64,000 nucleotides of DNA from Nilaparvata lugens (lineage: Eukaryota; Arthropoda; Insecta; Hemiptera; Delphacidae): positions 45,301,858 through 45,365,857 of the forward strand of contig NC_052508.1 of assembly GCF_014356525.2 (NCBI RefSeq), written 5' to 3'. A model generated the notes under the pieces. The model ran no database searches and was not told where the DNA came from. It saw nothing but the letters and a program-made list of their open reading frames with translations. Both the position numbers and the translations under genes were made by a program. This document shows, in pieces, positions 43,835 to 54,000 of this stretch (position 1 is the first letter of the stretch; each line of letters opens with the position of its first letter).

Positions 43835-44035
43835 TCAACAAATCTTGAAAACGGCTCTAACGATTTTCACGAATTTGGAACATAGAAAAGGTTTATGATA
43901 TAACAATTCGATTCCACTAGGTATCATCCTTGGGAAAACTTGCTGAACGACATTAAAAGGATAATTCATACTTGGCTGAAACAGCTGTGGATAGTAAAAA
44001 AGAGAGTGAGCGAGTGAGGATGTGAAAAATCAAAT
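43835..44035 (+). repeat. Dispersed repeat B core, partial copy
   Basis: GAAAACGGCTCTAACGATTTTC through AACTTGCTGAACGACATTAA and GGATAATTCATACTTGG matches the cores at 19510-19690 and 45530-45670. Confidence 0.7.
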
Positions 44036-44039
44036 CTGA

Positions 44040-44755
44040 ACATCAAAAATCGGTCAAGTCATTTTTGAGAAAATCGTGAAAAACATGTTTTTTTTTGGTA
44101 ATTATCCGCCATTTTTCTCAAGAATATAACGGAGCTCCTGCAATTTTCCCAGAAAATGAGACTCATGTCAGTTGAAGGGCTTATAAATAGCTATCCATGA
44201 TATAAATTTGAAGAAAATCATTAGAGCCGTTTTAGAAAAAACCGTGAAAAACATGGTTTTTAGTAATTATCCGCCATCTTGAATTGAGGTGAAATAAAAT
44301 GATGTTGTCAATTCCACAAAGTTTTTATTTGAGTCCAAACTAGTTTCGATGCACTTGGCATCATCATCAGTGGTAGACTGATCGAAACTAGTTTGGACTC
44401 AAATAAAAACTTTGTGGAATTGACATATTTTTATTTCACCTTAATATGGAGAAATTCCACAACATCTCTAAGCAAAGTGTTAATGTTAATCTTGAATTGA
44501 ATTTTATTGTCGGATCCTCATGGTATAATGACCTCAAGTTTAAATTTTCAAGTCAATCGGTTAATTAGGAATGGAGTTATGGTGTTCACAGACATACACA
44601 CACACACACATACACAGACCAATACCCAAAAATCATGTTTTTGGACTCAGGGGACCTTGAAACGTATAGAAAACTTGAAATTAGGGTACCTTAATTTTTT
44701 TGGAAAGCAACACTTTCCTTACCTATGGTAATAGGGCAAGGAAAGTAACAATATT
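44040..44755 (-). mobile_element. GT-microsatellite element (family C), copy 2, inverse
   Basis: On the minus strand it starts TACTTTCCTTGCCCTATTACC at 44755 and runs through the (GT)n and the GGCGGATAAT unit. It holds one 166-bp unit, whereas the copy at 47411-48070 holds about four. Interrupted at 44287-44488. Confidence 0.75.
44287..44488. mobile_element. 202-bp insertion with 11-bp target duplication
   Basis: ATCTTGAATTG is present at 44276-44286 and 44489-44499, and only once in the uninterrupted family C copy at 47400. The insert is mainly a hairpin: AGGTGAAATAAAA...CAATTCCACAAAGTTTTT pairs with AAAAACTTTGTGGAATTG...TTTATTTCACCT, around a CACTTGGCATCATCATCAGT loop. About 45 unpaired bases follow. 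GATGATGCCAAGTGCATCGAAAC-type ends are familiar from Penelope-like 3' regions, so an inverted Penelope end is likely; this is inference. Confidence 0.8.
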
Positions 44756-45060
44756 GAAAGCAGTGTTAATTGATTAAGTTTGTACAACGTGCATGACTAT
44801 TTTAGAATAGATTGGAATCATTTTATGTGATTCATGTTATTTTATTGTATTGTACTGATACTGACTGATCTTAGTGTTTTTGTGTTTGTTTTGACTTACT
44901 TGGTGTTAAAAAATTGATGAAGTCCATGTATTCATGTGAATATTTTATGACCAATTAAATTATATTCTATTCTTTTTAAATAAATAAAAATAACGAGCGA
45001 AGCTCGGTGCCCCGATATTAGAATATAAAGAGAAATGCAAAACCGTAGACTTGAATCTTA
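44756..45060. other. Anonymous sequence ending in repeat H/B edge
   Basis: No gene. AACGAGCGAAGCTCGGTGCCC (44993) matches the right end of repeat B, and ATAAAGAGAAATGCAAAACC (45026) matches the right part of repeat H. Confidence 0.5.
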
Positions 45061-45233
45061 AGGTGTGTACAGACTTTCGCTCTGCTCCGCAATCGAACGT
45101 CACTCGAGCAGATCGATTGATGATCGACCGGGGAGCAAGAGTGGAACGCGAAAAGAGCTAACATCTCCCGTAACGTTCATGACCGGAGCGATTGCGGAGC
45201 GTGTTGGAGGCGCGTATATCTGTACACGCACCT
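45061..45233. mobile_element. 173-bp MITE with TTA duplication
   Basis: AGGTGTGTACAGACTTTCGC at the left pairs with TATATCTGTACACGCACCT at the right, and TCCGCAATCG with CGATTGCGGA. TTA flanks both ends (45058-45060 and 45234-45236). The same host sequence without insert is at 58706-58735, where TTA occurs once (58712-58714). Confidence 0.88.
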
Positions 45234-45464
45234 TTAGACCTCACTTCGCTCGGTCAATAATGTTTGTGTTTGAAACCTGCAACTTTTAATTGTACAGAGT
45301 GTACAGAGTTGATGAAAATGATGAAAACAGCTAAATATTTCTTTTGCAATAATAATTTAACAATTCAGTTTTTTCATGTAAAAGTTCTGAATTATTTTGT
45401 ATATTAATCAGCTGAAATCATGTGTCAGAGTGTAAGTCTACAGACTATAATTACAGTATATCCT

Positions 45465-46175
45465 ATTATATTAAGCGAGCAATTTCTGTATATATCTGGT
45501 TATTTTTATATCTGGTTATGTTTTACGGATCTCGAAAACTGCTCTAACGATTTTCACGAAATTTGGAACATAGTAGGTTTATGATATAAAGATTCGATTG
45601 CACTAGGTCTTATTCTTTGGAAAACTCGCTGAACGACATTAAAAGGATAATTCATCCTTGGAAAACAGATGATAATTTCGTCGTCTCTCGATAATAGAAG
45701 ATGTGTGTGTCTGTGTGGGAGAGAGACAGAATTATTTCCAGCTGTGTAATCATAATCAATCAGCGAGAAATTTTATCTAGCTAGACAATTTTTAATCGAT
45801 TTGATCAACATAATCTGATTTATTGACATGACATGATAATCCTCCTAAACTAGAGTATATCACATAGTTTTCAAAGTTGATCATTATTTGACAATTTCAA
45901 GTGATTAGTGAGTGTTATTTTGTTATTCAATTTGGTTTGTATATAATCTAAATTATATTTTTTTGTTTTCAAATGTTTGAAAACAAAATTGAACCTGAAT
46001 TCAAGTGTATCGAACATAACCTACTTTCTGGACTATTTATAGTGTATAAATCAAAATTCGGGGAAAAACAGTTTTGGGCTGTGCCTGTTAGTACTTCCCC
46101 AATCATTTTAAAGAATTATGTTCGGTTTCTCAAAAGTCAATAAATTAATAACGACTCGGTGCCCCGACATTCTGA
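45465..46175 (+). repeat. Dispersed repeat B, most complete copy
   Basis: Runs from ATATTAAGCGAGCAATTTCTG through the CTCGCTGAACGACATTAAAAG core to CTCGGTGCCCCGACATT; includes a LINE-tail-like block at 46065-46145. No coding capacity. Confidence 0.65.
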
Positions 46176-46349
46176 GTGATAGCTCCCAAATAGCCTCAGC
46201 TGATGTTATGAATATTTGAATGAATGAAAAAACTGTAGTAATTGCATGATAGTAATTGCATACTCCAACTTACTAATGATGAATCACAAAAAAATTGTTA
46301 TGTAAGTTTAACAACATATAAAGTTGTTACTTTCAATGCTATTTGTTAC

Positions 46350-46520
46350 ATCCTGAAAAAGGACGGAGTTGGTAAATTCTGTTGTGCAACAAACTTGATC
46401 TGTAAAAAGGGTCGATGATGTATTCTAAATTTGAAAAGTTATTGCCGAACATACACACAGACGAACAACGACTTTGGCCTTGAGTCAAAAGTAAGAATTC
46501 GCTAGCGCTTGTTCAATACA
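46350..46520. repeat. Dispersed repeat A, copy 2
   Basis: GGACGGAGTTGGTAAATTCTG (46364) through TCGCTAGCGCTTGTTC; partner of 13445-13640. Confidence 0.7.
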
Positions 46521-46877
46521 TTCCAAAGTACGTAATAATATTATTCCAATCTATAGGCTATAGATAAAAATCGAGCCTCAAATTTTGACATTCAATAACT
46601 TTTTTATGTATGCACCGAATTTGATGTTTTTTTTTAGTTGTGTTTGTTATGTTCAGGAACAGGTTTATGGCCAATCAAATTTATGATCCGACTCCAGGAC
46701 TCTTTCCTACGGTCCTTCAAAGTTTACATGTAATCCTTATGGGAGAAGATTTGTGAGCTGGCCACACACAGAAATAAAAATCAGCTGTTATAATCATTGC
46801 GTCATCTAACAGCCGTCGGTAGATCTGTTTTTCTATATTCTTTCTACTAATTCACAAAATTTCAATTATAATAATAA

Positions 46878-47047
46878 TGCCGTGGTGCGAACGACGTCCA
46901 AACTTGGGTCGTAGATCTCGAAATGCTGTGAATTTAGAATATGCACGGGAAAATCAGCAGCAAGGAGATATACCATTCAATTTCCCAGCAAGCTGCATTC
47001 AACTTTATCTAAAAATACAAACTGATGCGCAACTATTAGTTCTGTGA
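46878..47047 (+). pseudogene. Possible Helitron protein N-terminal fragment
   Basis: A 56-codon frame from ATG 46878 encodes MPWCERRPNLGRRSRNAVNL followed by a charged, Gln-rich stretch. Short N-termini with GRRTRNA-like wording are common in Helitron Rep-helicase proteins, but no Rep or helicase motif follows, so the call rests on one short motif. The frame overlaps the start of repeat H, which itself may be Helitron-related. Confidence 0.3.
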
Positions 47048-47110
47048 ACAGTAGACCTCGCGCAGTTATAGACCGCATCCTCCTCTTATACTGTCCATAA
47101 GAGTAGGTAC
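47037..47110 (+). repeat. Repeat H, left piece of an interrupted copy
   Basis: TTCTGTGAACAGTAGACCTC through AGAGTAGGTAC; continues at 48464 after the inserted family C element. Confidence 0.85.
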
Positions 47111-47259
47111 ATAACTCTTTTTACTTTCCTTGCCCTATTACCATAGGTAAGGAAAGTATTGCTTTCCAAAAAAATTAAGGTACCCCAATTTCAAGTTTGC
47201 TATACGTTTCAAGGTCCCCTGAGTCCAAAAACATGATTTTTGGGTATTGGTCTGTGTGT

Positions 47260-47295
<36 letters not shown>

Positions 47296-48463
47296 CTGTG
47301 AACACGATAACTCCATTCCTAATTGACCGATTGACTTGAAATTTTAAACTTAAGGTCCTTATACCATGAGGACCCGACAATAAAAAATTCAATAAAATTC
47401 AATTCAAGATGGCGGATAATTACTAAAAAACCATGTTTTTCACGTTTTTCTCGAAAATGGCTCTAACGATTTTCTTCAAATTTATACCATGGATAGCTAT
47501 TTATAAGCCCTATCAACTGACATGAGTCTCATTTCTGGAAAAATTCCAGGAGCTCCGTAATATTATTGAGAAAAATGGCGGATAATCACTAAAAAACCAT
47601 GTTTTTTACGTTTTTCTCGAAAATGGCTCTAACGATTTTCTTCAAATTTATACCATGGATAGCTATTTATAAGCCCTATCAACTGACATGAGTCTCATTT
47701 CTGGAAAAATTCCAGGAGCTCCGTAATATTATTGAGAAAAATGGCGGATAATCACTGAAAAACCATGTTTTTTACGGTTTTCTCGGAAACGGCATTAACG
47801 ATTTTCTTCAAATTTATACCATGGATAGCTATTTATTAGCCCTATCAACTGACATGAGTCACATTTCTGGGAAAATTTCAGGAGCTCCATAATATTATTG
47901 AGAAAAATGGCGGATAATCACTAAAAAAACATGTGTTTCACGATTTTCAAAAAAATGACTTGACCGATTTTTTTCAAATTCATACCCTGTATAGTTATTT
48001 ATCGGCTCTATTAACTGGAATGAGTCTCCTTTCTGAGAAACTAATGGGGGTCCACCCCATCCTTGAGAAATGGACTTTGTAGCCTCCATCTCGTTCATGA
48101 GGTAGGTAGGTAGAGCAGTTCATAAAAAGAACACATAGTCGAGATATTTCATGTGTAGAACAGCTGTTATGACGACTTTCAAAAAATATCGAATTTCACA
48201 ATTTACACAAAGGAAAAAGTACTCTGAAAACAACTATACACATATACAGAAGTCTGATCGTAGTTTCAAATAAGTTGCCGCCAATCGTCATTATGTTATT
48301 CCCCTAATGAGGCTTATAGTTCAATGAGCAAGGAAAGTTGTGTGAGTGTACCACACCAGATTTTTGTAACTAACTATTGTATGTAATATTGTAATTTATC
48401 TAATATTTTGTGTAATTGACGTTGTAGTTTTAGTTTTTTTGGGAAATAAACATTTATTTATTT
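47111..48463 (+). mobile_element. GT-microsatellite element (family C), copy 3
   Basis: Inserted in repeat H, as shown by the uninterrupted copy near 58130. Starts near TTTTACTTTCCTTGCCC, includes (GT)n at 47263-47292, a 166-bp tandem array, and GCAAGGAAAGTTGTGTGAGTG near 48340. About 95 bases ending AAATAAACATTTATTTATTT follow, a tail that looks retroposon-like and may be a separate insertion. Confidence 0.8.
47411..48070. repeat. 166-bp tandem repeat inside family C, about four units
   Basis: GGCGGATAAT(T/C)ACTAAAAAACC recurs at 47411, 47577, 47743 and 47909, exactly 166 bases apart. Units 1-3 are over 90 percent alike by eye; the last is diverged. Confidence 0.93.
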
Positions 48464-49200
48464 ATGTCGTGTCGGCGAGATATCGGTGTGAAAACGGCTA
48501 ATAACTGTTGGGGTAGTGTATCAAAAATGCTAACATCAAAAGCTAATCTCCTTCAAGACATACTGGCAACAGGACAGCCCGAGTTCAAAGCAGAGAAAGT
48601 TCGAGAGACATTACTATGTTATTTTAGTTATTAATTGCATGCGTAATTGCAAGCAAACAATAGTTAATTTAATAGTGCATAAAAATTGCATCCAATGAGG
48701 CATGCAATTCATAGTCTACACAGCAAATGTTCCACGGGAGGAATTTTGACAGATTCTGTTCCAGCTCCAACTTTCTGCCCCACAGTCGAAGTGTGGTAAA
48801 TTGTTCGACCTGGTACAGTTCCAACAGGTTCCAACTATCTGAGCTCTCATTGGTCGATTATTGTAGTCTGCTTGCTTCTCTACGCATGCGCTGATAGTTT
48901 ACTTTATATGTGCGCGCCAAATGCCATGCGTCATGGCATGCAATTTATATCAACTCGACAGCTGATTTATGATGAATAATTCTATAGACTGATTTTTACT
49001 CTAATATTGGCGTATGAAGGAGGCTCCGTTTCCTTTTTTATTATCCTTGAAATGAAAAAATTCCAAAAACCTTGTATATACGTCGACGCGCAATTTAAAA
49101 AGGAACATAGCTGTCAAAATTTCATGAAAATATATTACCGCGTTTCGCCGTAAATGCGCAACATATGTATAAACATTTAAACATTAAGAATAAATGTAGC
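48464..49200 (+). repeat. Repeat H, right piece
   Basis: ATGTCGTGTCGGCGAGATAT through AGACATACTGGCAACAGGAC, GGCATGCAATT and GTTTCGCCGTAAATGCGCAA; parallels 58138-58670. It has an extra segment at about 48725-48940 with no counterpart in the other copy. Confidence 0.8.
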
Positions 49201-50033
49201 CTATAACAATTACATTTTGTTAGAGTGAAGTTATAATTCAGCACGCAACAACAATATTATTTACCTCGCTTATTCGGTTTTGATTAGGATCATTTTGAGA
49301 AACCGAAAAAAGCGAAATATTTTATTTTTCAATGATGTACCCTGTTTGTGAGTTTAAAAATACTGTAGAATTCATTAAAATAAATAAGAGGAGTATGGAA
49401 TTTACCTGATCTATTCCAGTCAATTCATGATTAGTCAATGAAATTAGTTATGAGTAATAAATAATAAGATTCTTAAAATGTATGAATTCAGGGCTACTTA
49501 TATTATTTATAAATAGTAACCTACGTACCCTTTTTTACTGATATATTTATACAATTGATTAGTGTTCAACATAACATGATGCTAAAAATACAGTGAGTGA
49601 ATCAACTTCAATAAAGCATTAATTCAATTTCAAATAGGCTACTAACTGAAGATTAGAATAACAAATATGTAAAATCTTCACAAGGAACAGCGATTGATAT
49701 AATATGCAGCAGATTTATTATTAGAAAATGGGAGAAACACATAATTATCAAATCATATTTACATAAAAGAGAATACAAAAGTAGTGTAGGATTCTATTTT
49801 TTCTCTATGGTTACATTATTGGAAATATTGAAACTCAAGAATTGTAAATCTCCATATAAGATAAAAATCTGATGATTAATTGGATGGATTAATTTAATCA
49901 ATCTTCAAGATAAATCATACAACAGATACCATATAAAATAACGATTTGATAATAAATCAGGTGGATTGATCGATTTGATCAATCTCAAAGTTGAATTATA
50001 GAACGCAATAACGTTTTAATTGTTTCACCAATG
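49201..50033. other. Region 3' of the unknown gene
   Basis: No coding signal; AT-rich. The adjacent end presumably holds the 3' untranslated region of the minus-strand gene ending at 50034. Confidence 0.45.
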
Positions 50034-51087
50034 TTAGGTTAGTGAATGTAGCATACGATGCATATAATACGAGTAACTAGTATACATCCTTTTCTGCGAT
50101 AATTGTTGACGATAGAGGGCATTCCACTGATCTAAGGGCATAGAAGAATTATGTGAACTTTGATGAAGATTACTGTTATAATGATAATAGCTATTCATAG
50201 CAGGATTGTAACATGGATTCAAGGCCTGTCTTATCCTTTTACGTTGCTGAGGAGTGAAGTCACACGACTGCGCAAAGGATTCATCCATGTACTCAGGGTA
50301 TTGATTCACTTGATAATGTACGGTTGAAGTGGATTGCCGCCTATTGCATTCATCTGTGGTATACCTGTAGTCTTGATTCCCTTCATATGTTGACTGCACA
50401 TTTGATCCACACATGTACCGAAAGTCGTTATTTTCTTGATGATGTACAGGTGTATTGGATCTCAAGTCTTTGACTTGTTCAAATGAAGTAGACGATGAAT
50501 CCACTTCGCACAATTTTCTCTTGGGCACAAAAATGTGAATTGGCTTTTTAATTTTGTTTTGGTCATTGTCTGAATATTGGGTTGACTTAGAATCTTCATC
50601 AGGTATCCGATTAGAGGTATCACCGGTAGTGTCTTCGAAGAATAGTACAGAATGTAAAGATGGTGAACGGGATTGACGACTTGAAGATCCTGATTTTGGA
50701 GAGTCCAATCCACTCATTACATCATCTCCATAATGACTAGACCTATTTTCATTTGAACGTTCAACACTTATTTCGAGTTTTTCAAGATTCAAGTCTTGAA
50801 TGCTGGAATCATTTGTAAACTTGAAGCTGCTATCAGATTTGCAAGGTAAACTTTTAATAACGTCGACAAAGTACATATTCCGACACCTTTCTGTGACATC
50901 AGCCATTTTTCGACCATAAGACGAGATGAAGTACTCGGCAACATCACTTTCCAAGCTACCTGCAGGCTCCAACACTTTCTTCCATTTGCACTTTTCTGAA
51001 TCGTTTGCAGCAGCAGCATCACGGACAAAATGTCTGCGAGATTCTTCTAGCTTTTTGAAAGAGTAGAACACTGGTGCTTTCTTAAAC
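50034..51087 (-). CDS. Unknown gene, terminal exon
   Basis: 351 codons open to the stop, after a TTTGTTTCAG acceptor. A basic helical start (FKKLEESRRHFVRDAAAAND, CKWKKVLEPAG) gives way to a low-complexity tail rich in Ser, Asn, His and Tyr (for example SYYHYNSNLHQSSHN). Length and the splice site argue that it is a real exon. Confidence 0.65.
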
Positions 51088-54000
51088 CTGAAACAAAAAC
51101 TGTCATTGAAAAGTGTACAGAGCAAAAGCATGTTCCCCTCAGAGGACTTTCATTATGGCATGGCAATCCCGGGGTACCCAGCAAGTGGTAGATGCATCTT
51201 GTCTTATCAAGCATCCACTGCGGGAGGCGGGAGGAGATACACCGAGCTCATCTGGCTCCGGATATTGAAATATGCCATGATATTGTTCCATTGATAAAAA
51301 ATGATCAAGTTCTCAATCACATTTGTAGAAATTTCAATAAACATGTAAGCAATTGAAAAAAGAAACACAAAACCCATAACAATTATTATTATTTATATTC
51401 AGTGATATTTCAAATCTGCTGAAGTGGTATTGCAAGTAAAAACTCATATACCAACAGCTATTGAACAATTAAACATGTTATGGGTGGGCTTCTCAAGACT
51501 GAAGAGAAGTGAAGAATAAATCATGCACTGAATAACGGATAAATATTTCATGAAATGTTACATCCAATTGAGCCACAGAAATATTTTGAAATTAGATTAT
51601 TGAAAGGTGAAACCAATAGAATGGATGAGGATAAAATAAATCCAATTCTATTGGATTCAATAAAATTGAAATCTATTTTTCTGCATATTTATCTAGATCA
51701 GTGGCTTCCATAAAGTGGTCCGCGAGGAGCGAGGGAAGAAAAATAGATGTTTTAGGCGTTATTAGTGTTATTTGAATCAGGGGCGTATATCAGGGGGGGC
51801 AGGCCCCCCCCCAAAATAATGAACATGAAGAAAAATCAGTACAGTAATTACAGAAAAAAAGTACAGAAATCTGAAGTTTTGACGGCCTGACGGTAAAGTA
51901 AAAAGGGCGTTCAGCGCAAATTACCCTCTGAATATGAGCAGCAAAACTGATATCAAGTATCATGGGGTGTCTACTTGAAATCACTTAACCTAACATTAAC
52001 CTTGCCCCCCCCCCACAAATATATTCTATATACGCCACTGATTTGAATTAACTTTATTGGTCTACATTCAAGTATAATCAATTTGCCTTGCAAAATGTTA
52101 CAGATCAAACTACAGGATGTTTACGAACTGCCTATTATTGATTCACTCTAGGGCAGTGCAGTGCTTCTCAAAGTGTGGAGCGCGACCCTAAAGGGGGCGC
52201 GATCATTCCTCAGGGGGGGGCGAAGCTTGGTTGAAAAATTATATGAATTTACTTCTAAAATAATTACGATAAGCATCTTTCTTTTATTCTCTATTGATTG
52301 ATACAATAAGTACATCATCAAAATTATAGGGAGAGAGAAAATAATGACTTTCCCGAAGCCCCCCCACCACTCTCCCACATACCGGTGAAAGCATTTTTCA
52401 AATGATTAATACATTTTTGAAGGACATTGACATGTATAGGAGCAAATGTGTAGGAATTTGTACAGATGGGGCTCGGGCTATGTCAGGAAAGTACACTGGA
52501 CTTCGAGGATTGATCAAAAAGGTAGCACCAGAAGCTAGATGGACACACTGTATAATTCATAGGGAGGCTTTAGCAGCAAAATGTATGACTCTTGAACTTG
52601 ATGGAGTTTGACATGTGGTCGTTGAAGCACAGAATAGATACAGAATGGAAACTTGTAATCAAACGCCTATCTAACCAATGCTTTTTACATGACCCCAATA
52701 CTAAACACGTCACGTGACCTTGGGAAGTTCCAATCCTGGTCTTCTGATTGGCTCGTGGCAGTGAACGAGACCAATTGATCCGGATCATTAAAGTGATCCG
52801 AACCTACCATCAATACTATTACAATGCGGCGCTTCCTAACAAGATGGCGGATTTTGGCGTCAGGGTATAGCCAAGTTTCCTTACTGTATGTATACTGTGG
52901 TTGAAGTAGTCAATCTCATTAAGGCTGTTCGGTACACCTTTTTTATTATTTGAATTGGATAATATTTTTTAATATAATTGTTGAGATCATTATAAGAGTG
53001 AGAAAAAGTGGCAACTGAAAATTTTCAAGTGGTCCAATAAGCGAGTTATGGGTTGTTAAGATCATTATAAGATCTTAACAATTATATTGAAAAAGATTAT
53101 CCAATTTAAATAAAAATAAAAAGGTGTACCAAACAGCATTAAACGGCATGGAGTCATGAGTTTTTAGGATTCTCTGTGAAGACATGGGCTCAGAACACAC
53201 AGCTCTACTGTTTCTTACTGAAGCTCGCTGGCTATCAAAAGGGAAGGCTTTAACTAGAATATTTGAGCTCAGACATGAAGTACTTACACTTTTGCTTGAG
53301 AAAAACCACCAAAACTCAAAGTTTTTCACCAACTCAGATTTTTTGCTGCAATTAGCATGCATGGCGGATATATTTGAGAAAATATATGTCCTAGCCAAGT
53401 CTTTGCAGGGAAAAGATGCAAACATTCTGCAATGGACTGAAATGATGGAAAGCTTTGTGAAGAAGCTAAGTTTGTACGAGTGTGGTTTCAAAAGTGACAA
53501 CTTGGAGCTATTTCCCAATCTTAAGATTATTACTGAAGAAATGTATCTAACATTTCATACAATGTATCTAATTCCAGCCAATGAGAAGAAATACGTTTTT
53601 GAAAATTTAGAAATCCTCAAAAGTAGTTTCGGAAAATATTTTAATGAGAACTTGAATGGTTTGGCATGGATTCAAAACCCATTTAAATTCTCAATCAATG
53701 AGTTAAGAAAACCTCATTGATCTCCAAGGTGACTCTGCGATTAAAATGAAGTTTGAAGAATATTCTCTCACATCCTTCTGGATTGGTGTGCAAATGGAAC
53801 ACCCAATTTTGAGTGAAAATGTATTGAAGATATTGACTCCATTTGCGACAATTTATTCTTGAGAAACTGGGTTTACTGCTCTAACTGCCATGAAAAGTAA
53901 ATATAGATCAAGACTGGTTGTGACCCAGGAACTTAGAGTATAGACACCTAGAGTATCAGAGCTGACACCTTAGAGTATTAGAGCTGACACCTCGTTTCAA

